Positions 7,939 through 14,227 of a stretch of 17,490 bases of DNA are shown piece by piece (the first letter of the stretch is position 1; each line of letters opens with the position of its first letter). Source of the stretch: Crocinitomix sp. (GTDB lineage Bacteria; Bacteroidota; Bacteroidia; Flavobacteriales_D; Crocinitomicaceae). The DNA lies in assembly GCA_020849935.1 (NCBI GenBank), contig JADZFJ010000253.1, forward strand, positions 1-17,490, given 5' to 3'. The notes under the pieces are model-generated. The model was not told the DNA's origin, did not search any database, and was given only the letters and a program-made list of their open reading frames with translations. Both the position numbers and the translations under genes were made by a program.

Positions 7939-10575
7939 CTAATTTGAATCTGGGTCCGTTTTATCTCCGCTAGAAATCGATAAATCATCCAATTCAATGT
8001 CTTCTTCTTCATCGTACAATTGGAACAAAGGTTCAGCCAAGGCTTTGTTGCTGATCTTTTTTTCCATGTATAATAACAGACTTGGGAGAATTACCAAATT
8101 CGCCAACATCGCCACAAAAAGTGTCAAGGAAATTAAAACCCCTAAGGCCTTTGTTCCACCAAATTGTGAGAATGAAAAGGTGAGGAATCCAAAGAAAAGG
8201 ACAATCGACGTGTAGATCATACTTCCACCTGTTTCGCGTAAGGCTACTAAAATGCATCGTTTTAAATCGTGCTCATGGAGTTTTAATTCTTGTCTGAATT
8301 TAGCCAAAAAGTGAATCGTATCATCGACAGAGATTCCAAATGCAATACTAAATACCAATAAGGTGGATGGTTTGATCGGAATTCCAGCAAATCCCATGAC
8401 ACCCGCCGTAACAAGCAAGGGAATAAAATTTGGAACCAAGGAAACCAATACCATTCGCCAAGATCGGAAAAGTAAGGCCATCAAAAGTCCGATTACTGTA
8501 ATGGCGATCAAGAGAGATGAAAGCAAATTATTCACTAAATATAAGGTACCGTAGGATGCAACAATCGCCGTACCGGTAAAAATAACATTCCATTCGTTCA
8601 AACTTATTGCACTTGACAAACTATCATTAAAACCAGGTTTATCATGGTACGTATAGATCAATGCATCATCATTGAGGAATTTATCCGCGAGTTCTTCATT
8701 TCCATTCGAATAAATCGATGTAAGATCATTTAAGACACTTGGCGAATTTTGGTATAAGACATTCAAATTACCATCTTTTTCGGCGCCAGACTGGGTTGAG
8801 ATGAGCGAATATAAACTATCGTTAAATCTTTTATCTGGATTAATAATATCGATAAAAGCAGGTCGGATGCTGTCTAAAAGGGATTTAATTTCATAAGACC
8901 CTAAATCGCGCATTTGAGCAGTGATTCGTGTAATTCTGCGAGTCGAATCTAAAAATCCATTGGTACCATCAGCACCGCCAACTGAATTTTCGACGTATTT
9001 ACCGATCATCCTCAATTTTGCGTCAGATGGCAGCTCAAATTTCGTTGGATCTCCATTGCTGAAGGCCATATTGGCAAGTTTTATTGCATCAGCAATAGAC
9101 AAGGATTTTGAAAATGAATTGTATGTGGCAAGATAGGCTTGTGCCGCCTCAATTTCTTCACATCGATTGTAAAATGAATTTTCTTTTTTGGTGTCTAATA
9201 AGACATCAAACGGAACAGAACCCCCACATTCTTCTTGTAAATAAACAACATCTCGTGTTATTTGATCGTCCGTCGGAAGGTCACCTGTGATATTACCAGT
9301 GGCTTTAATTTGAGAAATTCCAATGATTGAAACCACAACAATTGCAATACTACCAATTAACACCCATTTTCTTTTGTTCGTAGAGATCGTCTCAATTTTG
9401 ACAACAGTGTATTTTAACCATTGTTTTTCCAAATGGTCCAAGTGTTTTGGTTTTGGGATTTTTGAATAACTCAAAATAATCGGTAAAATACAAATGGACA
9501 ATAAAAAAACGGCCATGATATTCATCGAAGCAATGAGTCCAAATTCTGAAAGTCGCTCTGAATTGGTGAAAATAAACGTTGAGAAACCTAAGGAAGTTGT
9601 GAAGTTAGTGAGGAAAGTAGCGTTCCCAATCTTTTGAATCACTCGAGTTAAGGCTCTTGCTTTATTTCCGTGATCTTTAATTTCTTGATGAAATTTATTA
9701 ATCAAGAAAATACAATTTGGAATACTAATTACAATAATCAACGGTGGAATTAACACCATCAAAACGGATAAATCGTAGTTGAGTGCGCCAATACTTCCAA
9801 GCGACCAAATTACACCAATAAAAACAACGGTATTGGCTATTAGTACAATTTTAATCGACCTAAAAAAGAAATACAATAATAAAGAGGTAACGCCAACTGA
9901 AAGGAAAATAAATAAGCCCAATTCGCCTTTCAATTTCTCCCCTACAGATACTCGAATATGTGGCATTCCCGACATGCGAATTGCGCCTAATCTGTCTTCG
10001 AATTTTTTTGCTTCAGCTTCAATTTCAAAAAGAATTTGTGCCTTTTTCATGTCTTGCATGATGGCCTCATTAATAAAAATCATCATCAATGAAGTTGAAT
10101 GATCTTCATTATACAAAATCCCATTATAAACTGGATTTGACTCTATTTTTTTTCTGAGACTATCAACTTCAACCTGACTCGTTGGGCGAGATTTGACAAT
10201 CGCATCAAAATAAAATTTTTCGTTGACAACATCTTTCTTTACCTCATAAAGCTTTGCCTCCGATAAAACAGAGTCCACTGCGTCAAATTCACTAATCTTT
10301 TCGCCTAAATCGTACCAAGCTTGAAACTTCTCTTTTTTGTAGAGATCTTTACTTTCAATCGCAAATATCAACAAGGATTCAGAACCCCCAAACGATTTTT
10401 TTAATAGTTCGTAATCTTGTTTGTTGGGAGAGTTTTTAGGCAACATGGTGCCATATTTGTTATCTAACTTAATATTCGTAAGTGCAAAATACCCCATTAA
10501 TACTGTCAGTAAAAATATTAGTGACAGGATTAAGATCCTATTTCTTAAGATAAATTGAGCTAGTTTAACCCACAT
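7939..10575 (-). CDS. RND/MMPL-family exporter, 12 transmembrane segments
   Basis: An inner-membrane transporter of the RND superfamily (MMPL/Patched/HpnN-like branch) of 878 aa. Two repeats are visible: TM1 at about 13-32, a periplasmic loop of about 186 residues, then TM2-6 (219-237, 242-264, 270-291, 325-340, 349-370); TM7 at 404-422, a second loop of about 260 residues, then TM8-12 (683-702, 706-728, 735-758, 785-803, 810-835). TM10 carries the expected proton-relay signature GISVDDTIHF (747-756). The matching place in TM4 reads SIPNCIFL (284-291), so the N-half lacks the Asp pair. The C-terminal tail is strongly acidic (DEEEDIELDD, 855-864). Relatives move lipids or hydrophobic molecules; HpnN moves hopanoids. 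No membrane-fusion protein or TolC-like gene is adjacent, unlike tripartite drug pumps. The prenyl synthase follows after 12 bp. Substrate unknown. Confidence 0.92.
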   Translation of the reverse strand: MWVKLAQFILRNRILILSLIFLLTVLMGYFALTNIKLDNKYGTMLPKNSPNKQDYELLKKSFGGSESLLIFAIESKDLYKKEKFQAWYDLGEKISEFDAVDSVLSEAKLYEVKKDVVNEKFYFDAIVKSRPTSQVEVDSLRKKIESNPVYNGILYNEDHSTSLMMIFINEAIMQDMKKAQILFEIEAEAKKFEDRLGAIRMSGMPHIRVSVGEKLKGELGLFIFLSVGVTSLLLYFFFRSIKIVLIANTVVFIGVIWSLGSIGALNYDLSVLMVLIPPLIIVISIPNCIFLINKFHQEIKDHGNKARALTRVIQKIGNATFLTNFTTSLGFSTFIFTNSERLSEFGLIASMNIMAVFLLSICILPIILSYSKIPKPKHLDHLEKQWLKYTVVKIETISTNKRKWVLIGSIAIVVVSIIGISQIKATGNITGDLPTDDQITRDVVYLQEECGGSVPFDVLLDTKKENSFYNRCEEIEAAQAYLATYNSFSKSLSIADAIKLANMAFSNGDPTKFELPSDAKLRMIGKYVENSVGGADGTNGFLDSTRRITRITAQMRDLGSYEIKSLLDSIRPAFIDIINPDKRFNDSLYSLISTQSGAEKDGNLNVLYQNSPSVLNDLTSIYSNGNEELADKFLNDDALIYTYHDKPGFNDSLSSAISLNEWNVIFTGTAIVASYGTLYLVNNLLSSLLIAITVIGLLMALLFRSWRMVLVSLVPNFIPLLVTAGVMGFAGIPIKPSTLLVFSIAFGISVDDTIHFLAKFRQELKLHEHDLKRCILVALRETGGSMIYTSIVLFFGFLTFSFSQFGGTKALGVLISLTLFVAMLANLVILPSLLLYMEKKISNKALAEPLFQLYDEEEDIELDDLSISSGDKTDPDSN

Positions 10576-10599
10576 AAGCTAAAAACGATTTTAAAGCAA

Positions 10600-10607
10600 C
10601 AAATGTA
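10600..10607 (-). promoter_or_regulatory. Putative -7 box for the RND transporter/prenyl synthase operon
   Basis: Read on the - strand, TACATTTG matches the Bacteroidota -7 element TAnnTTTG exactly. It ends 24 bp before the RND start codon. No TTG is seen 17-23 bp upstream, so the -33 element is weak or replaced; an inverted repeat (10622-10638) lies in that place. Confidence 0.5.
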
Positions 10608-10621
10608 ACGATTGGAAATTT

Positions 10622-10638
10622 ATTAAATCTCATTTAAT
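10622..10638. promoter_or_regulatory. Inverted repeat in the -33 region of the RND promoter
   Basis: ATTAAAT-ctc-ATTTAAT is a perfect 7-bp inverted repeat with a 3-bp spacer. It lies about 15-31 bp upstream of the -7 box, where a regulator would cover the -33 region. The 9-bp direct repeat GAAATTTAT (10615-10623 and 10640-10648) flanks it. In AT-rich DNA such symmetry can arise by chance, so an operator role is only a suggestion. Confidence 0.25.
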
Positions 10639-10696
10639 CGAAATTTATACTTAAACAACCGACTAAATGTAAAACGACCTCAAAATTAAGGGGGTG

Positions 10697-10716
10697 TTTC
10701 TAAGAAATTTTAGAAA
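10697..10716 (-). other. Weak hairpin across the M23 gene stop codon
   Basis: TTTCTAA and TTAGAAA form a perfect 7-bp inverted repeat with a 6-base loop, covering the TAA stop of the M23 gene. The stem is A/T-rich and no U tract follows on the transcribed strand, so it is a poor intrinsic terminator. It might mark a 3' end processing site or mean nothing. Confidence 0.2.
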
Positions 10717-11561
10717 GAAATGTAATTTTCAGGATTAATTTGTGTGCCTCGTTTCCAAAGTTCAAAATGCAAATGGGGTCCTGTCGTGTTTTCGCCTGAA
10801 TTACCTACAATGGCAATTGGGTCACCCGCTTTCACTTTATCCCCTTGTTTTTTCAGAATGGAAGAACAATGTTTGTAAATCGATATTAAATCGCTCTTGT
10901 GTTGCACAACAATAATATTGCCTTCAGATTGGACCCAACCTGTCAAAATAACAGACCCATCTAAACAGGCTTTTATTGGAGCACCTTTTTCTGTCACCAC
11001 ATCAACACCAAAATGCCGTTTTGACTTGTCAAATGGGCGCGAAACCAATCCATTTACAGGGGCAAAAAAGAATTCCAAACTTTCGCTTGCTTGTTCTGGA
11101 TTTTCATTTGAGGTGGACTCTACCTTGTTTCGCAAAATTGAATCTGCCGGATCAACTGAAAATTTTGGTTGATAATTTTCTAATGTGTTAGAAGATACTT
11201 GATACGAAGAACTGTCAAAATTCACCGAATCCATCAAGATCGTTTTTAAATTGTCCAAATACATTTGCCGCGAAGCTGTAATCTCAGCAAGTGAATCTAA
11301 TTTTTTGGTGTTTTCGGCTAAGGTCGTTGCGTTCTCAAACCCATTCGAATCGCTGATAATTCGCTTTAAAGGAGTGAATTTTAACAATAAAAGCGCTCCA
11401 AAAAAAATCAATAAGGTGTACAAGCCTAGTACTGATACTAGGTTCATAGATGAAACTGAAAAACTCCACTTTTCTCGATAAGTTGCATCATCGATAAAGG
11501 TTAATTTATGTTTCTCTCGCGATCGACTAAAAAAGTCACTTATTTTTTTCTTCCAACTCAC
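10710..11561 (-). CDS. Membrane-anchored M23 (LytM-type) peptidoglycan endopeptidase
   Basis: A zinc metallopeptidase of 283 aa predicted to cut peptide cross-links in peptidoglycan. A short cytoplasmic N-terminus rich in Lys/Arg is followed by one transmembrane anchor (about 41-61), a linker of about 100 residues that may be partly coiled, and a C-terminal M23 domain (about 170-280). The zinc ligands and catalytic histidines look complete: H183-x3-D187 in HFGVD, H231 in IYKHC, and H263-x-H265 in GPHLHFELW. The enzyme should therefore be active, unlike the degenerate LytM activators of EnvC type. The start is GTG: an in-frame TAA lies two codons upstream, and the next ATG (codon 39) would destroy the membrane anchor. 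The gene has its own -7 box only 10 bp before the start. Related Bacteroidota proteins act in cell-wall remodelling or shape; the exact role is not known from this context. Confidence 0.94.
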   Translation of the reverse strand: MSWKKKISDFFSRSREKHKLTFIDDATYREKWSFSVSSMNLVSVLGLYTLLIFFGALLLLKFTPLKRIISDSNGFENATTLAENTKKLDSLAEITASRQMYLDNLKTILMDSVNFDSSSYQVSSNTLENYQPKFSVDPADSILRNKVESTSNENPEQASESLEFFFAPVNGLVSRPFDKSKRHFGVDVVTEKGAPIKACLDGSVILTGWVQSEGNIIVVQHKSDLISIYKHCSSILKKQGDKVKAGDPIAIVGNSGENTTGPHLHFELWKRGTQINPENYISF

Positions 11562-11571
11562 TATTTACCCA

Positions 11572-11579
11572 CAAATGTA
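11572..11579 (-). promoter_or_regulatory. Putative -7 box for the M23 peptidase gene
   Basis: TACATTTG on the - strand matches TAnnTTTG exactly and ends only 10 bp before the GTG start. If transcription starts 4-6 bp downstream, as is usual for this element, the leader would be just a few bases. There is no TTG at -33; the palindrome CCACGTGG (11599-11606) lies there instead. Confidence 0.5.
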
Positions 11580-11598
11580 AAAGTATAATATGTTATTT

Positions 11599-11606
11599 CC
11601 ACGTGG
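11599..11606. promoter_or_regulatory. CCACGTGG palindrome in the M23 promoter
   Basis: This is a perfect 8-bp palindrome, notably GC-rich inside AT-rich intergenic DNA. It starts 19 bp upstream of the M23 -7 box, where a -33 element is expected. It may bind a dimeric regulator; no specific factor can be named. Confidence 0.25.
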
Positions 11607-11620
11607 TTTGCCATCTAATT

Positions 11621-11634
11621 TTGATTTTAATCAA
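11621..11634. promoter_or_regulatory. FNR/CRP-family-like palindrome TTGAT-N4-ATCAA
   Basis: TTGATTTTAATCAA agrees at all ten fixed positions with the FNR/ANR consensus TTGATnnnnATCAA. It sits in the 216-bp divergent region between the M23 and choice-of-anchor L genes. Its centre is about 60 bp upstream of the expected M23 transcription start, a usual spacing for class I CRP/FNR activation, and about 100 bp upstream of the rightward start. Which CRP/FNR-family protein would bind it in this organism is unknown, and the match could be chance. Confidence 0.35.
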
Positions 11635-11718
11635 TAATTCGTACACTTCCCTCATTTTTTCGAATATTCAGACAACTAAATAATATTCTAAACGTTTAAT
11701 AAATTGGAATAATATTTG

Positions 11719-11726
11719 TACATTTG
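11719..11726 (+). promoter_or_regulatory. Putative -7 box for the choice-of-anchor L gene
   Basis: TACATTTG matches TAnnTTTG exactly and ends 51 bp before the GTG start, giving a leader of about 45 bases. A partial -33 match (TTT within CGTTTAAT, spacing 21) lies upstream. The 9-bp sequence AATAATATT occurs twice just upstream (11679-11687 and 11708-11716). Confidence 0.5.
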
Positions 11727-11777
11727 AGTAGGGGAAATTCGTTTTAATTTCGTCCTATAGTTGAAGTAAAACAAAAC

Positions 11778-14189
11778 GTGACTTATAAAATTAAAATATC
11801 TTTGTTCTGTTGTTTAATGATAACAAGTTTATCATCATTCAATCAGCTCGTTACGTCTACAGCGCTTTCACCAACTTCGCTGGTAGAAGATATTTTAGTT
11901 GGCGGTGGGGTTGCCGTTTCTGGCGTTACTTACACTGGTCACCCGGACGCAATTGGTTCTTTTAACGGTGCCGCAACAAATATTGGCCTTGCTAGTGGAA
12001 TTATTTTAACTACTGGAACGGTTAAAGATGAATTGAGTGGATTAGGTGGCGAACAACGTGGTCCTTTTGGTCCAAATGATACGGGTTCGGCTGGGAAAGC
12101 GAATGGAGAACCTGGCTATGGTCCTTTAACTGCGATTGCTGGGGTAGATACCGAAAATGCCGCCATTCTTGAATTTGATTTTGTCCCGCAAAGTGATACC
12201 GTTCGATTTAGATATGTTTTTGGTTCGGACGAATATCCCGAGTTTGTTGGGGAAGGATTTAACGATGTTTTTGCCTTTTTTATCAGTGGGCCTGGTTTTG
12301 GTGGAACATACAATATGGCGCAAATTCCTGGTGGTGGTGGAGAAGTTTCTATCGATAATATCAATAATGGCCCAAGCAATACAGGTCCTTGTCAAAATTG
12401 TTTTTACTATATTAAAAATGGAATCGGTACGGATGCTCCGTATGATTCAATCCCTTTTTACGTGCAATACGATGGTTTTACGAAAGTAATGGAGGCTGTC
12501 GCTAAAGTTGAATGTGGAGAAACCTATCACTTAAAAATTGCGATTGCCGATGCCGGAGATCAAGCGTATGATTCAGGAATTTATTTGGAAGCGAACAGCT
12601 TGGCTAGTTATGCGCCACTTGAAATGAATGCTGCACTTGATTTAAATGGTTATGGTGATGGGGTGACAATGGCTGAAGGATGCGAATCCGCAACGGTGAC
12701 GGTGTCAAGAACTAAAACGGATGAACCTTTGACTTTACCAATCTTAATTAGCGGCTCAGCAACCGAATTGGTAGATTATAGCGGAATTCCTGCCAATGTG
12801 TCTTTTATTGTTGGACAAGCAACAGCTACATTTGCCTTTGATGTATTGTCAGATGCGCTCATAGAAGGCACTGAAAATTTACTCCTCGAATTAAATTATC
12901 CTGATCCATGCGGTGAAGATAATTTTGTTTCGGTCGAACTTTTTATCCAAGATGTAAATCCGTTAACAGGGGTGATTGAAGATGTTGAAGTGTATTGCGC
13001 AGGCGATGAGGTAGATTTGACGGTGGTAGTTACTGGTGGTTTACCTGATTATACCTATACATGGGATGTTGGAGGAACAGGCCCAACAATTACTGTGAGT
13101 CCTGGGGTTACTACTACGTACACCGTCATCATTAATGATGTCTGTCTTGGAATTCCTGTTTCTGTGACAGGGACAGTGACTGTTCCTGATTATCCTCCAC
13201 TCATTCTTAATACGTCTGAAGATACTTCAGTGTTATGTCCGAATACACCTGTCACCTTCGCTGCAGAAGCTGGAGGTGGTGAGGGAACTTATTCATTTCA
13301 ATGGTTTGATGCAGGCGTGCTTATTTCGACCCTGCCTTTTATCGATGTTTCTCCAATGGTGACAACAACCTACACGGTGATTGTTACAGATGGATGTGGT
13401 GCAGAAATTTCTCGTGAGATTACCTTGACGGTGATCGCTTCGGTACTTCAACTTGAAATGAGTCCTGATCAATTGATTTGTCCCGGCGATACCGTCGAAA
13501 TTTGGGTAATCGCTACCGAAGGGTTGGGTGATTATACTTATTATTGGGAACATTCTGGTGAAACAACTTCCGAAGTTTTAGTTTCACCTGCTTATACAAC
13601 TACCTACAAAGTAGCTGTAGAAGATGCCTGTCATACGTATTTTATTGAAGGTACTACCAAAGTTGAAGTGGTGCGACCAGAAGCGAATTTTAATGTGATT
13701 TCTAACGAGCCTATGGAAGGTTTGTTGGTGTCTTTCCAAAACACGTCCGTGGGCGGCGTTACATGGGATTGGGATTTAGACAACGGTGAATTTTCTACCG
13801 AGCACTCACCAACCTCTACCTACGACGAATGGGGATGGTATGAAATTACACTTATTGCATACAACGAAATTGGATGCTCTGACACCGTAAAAAAGCCTTT
13901 ATTCATCAAACCAGAATTCTATTTTTACGCGCCAAATTCATTTACTGCTGATGATGGTAGATTTAATAATACCTATTCAATCAGTTTAATTGGTGGAATC
14001 AACTTCGAGTTTCAAATTTTTAACCGATGGGGTGAAATGATTTACCAAACCACCGACCAATATTTTAAATGGGATGGTTCGTACAATGGTTTCGATGTTC
14101 CAGACAATGTGGTCGTCTATCGTGCTAAAATTACTGATCGTGAAAAAATAGTACACGAATACGAAGGAATGATTACAATTATTCGATAA
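11778..14189 (+). CDS. Secreted choice-of-anchor L protein with Ig/PKD-like repeats and type B T9SS sorting domain
   Basis: A large surface or secreted protein (803 aa), probably an adhesin or matrix component exported through the T9SS. Order of parts: signal peptide (about 1-22: K4, K6, then hydrophobic LFCCLMI); choice-of-anchor L domain (about 25-275, starting at ALSPTSLVEDIL, with GIILTTG at 74-80, FGSDEYPEF at 148-156 and a C205-x2-C208 pair); Calx-beta-like domain (about 282-393); three Ig/PKD-like modules (about 398-470, 471-552, 555-632), each with a TTTYTV/TTTYKV-like strand; a PKD domain (about 634-710, with WDWDLDNGE); and the CHU_C gliding-motility C-terminal domain (about 713-803, with FNRWGEMIY and the ending YEGMITIIR). 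The start is GTG; the frame closes upstream at TAA 11745-11747 without an ATG, and the next ATG (codon 14) would spoil the signal peptide. Type B cargo normally depends on SprA and often on a PorP/SprF-type partner; no such partner is in the window. Confidence 0.94.
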   Translation: MTYKIKISLFCCLMITSLSSFNQLVTSTALSPTSLVEDILVGGGVAVSGVTYTGHPDAIGSFNGAATNIGLASGIILTTGTVKDELSGLGGEQRGPFGPNDTGSAGKANGEPGYGPLTAIAGVDTENAAILEFDFVPQSDTVRFRYVFGSDEYPEFVGEGFNDVFAFFISGPGFGGTYNMAQIPGGGGEVSIDNINNGPSNTGPCQNCFYYIKNGIGTDAPYDSIPFYVQYDGFTKVMEAVAKVECGETYHLKIAIADAGDQAYDSGIYLEANSLASYAPLEMNAALDLNGYGDGVTMAEGCESATVTVSRTKTDEPLTLPILISGSATELVDYSGIPANVSFIVGQATATFAFDVLSDALIEGTENLLLELNYPDPCGEDNFVSVELFIQDVNPLTGVIEDVEVYCAGDEVDLTVVVTGGLPDYTYTWDVGGTGPTITVSPGVTTTYTVIINDVCLGIPVSVTGTVTVPDYPPLILNTSEDTSVLCPNTPVTFAAEAGGGEGTYSFQWFDAGVLISTLPFIDVSPMVTTTYTVIVTDGCGAEISREITLTVIASVLQLEMSPDQLICPGDTVEIWVIATEGLGDYTYYWEHSGETTSEVLVSPAYTTTYKVAVEDACHTYFIEGTTKVEVVRPEANFNVISNEPMEGLLVSFQNTSVGGVTWDWDLDNGEFSTEHSPTSTYDEWGWYEITLIAYNEIGCSDTVKKPLFIKPEFYFYAPNSFTADDGRFNNTYSISLIGGINFEFQIFNRWGEMIYQTTDQYFKWDGSYNGFDVPDNVVVYRAKITDREKIVHEYEGMITIIR

Positions 14190-14203
14190 TTCGGCGGAAT
14201 CAT

Positions 14204-14211
14204 TAACTTTG
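14204..14211 (+). promoter_or_regulatory. Putative -7 box for the GH3/serine hydrolase lipoprotein
   Basis: TAACTTTG matches TAnnTTTG and ends 16 bp before the ATG, within the 38-bp gap after the preceding stop codon. TTCG at 14182-14185 is a weak -33 candidate. This suggests the hydrolase gene need not depend on read-through from the adhesin-like gene. Confidence 0.42.
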
Positions 14212-14227
14212 ACTAAATGTTGAGTGA

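Noticed and set aside
9779..10102. 107-codon + strand frame inside the RND gene
   Set aside because: Shadow of the transporter's N-half; composition follows the antisense codons.
10576..10709. Small gene or RNA between the M23 and RND genes
   Set aside because: No open frame with plausible composition and no convincing structured RNA; the promoter box and repeats account for what is visible.
14186..14203. Imperfect hairpin ATAATTC-GGCG-GAATCAT after the anchor-L gene as a terminator
   Set aside because: A mismatch in a short A/T stem and no T tract; it also lies right before the next -7 box.
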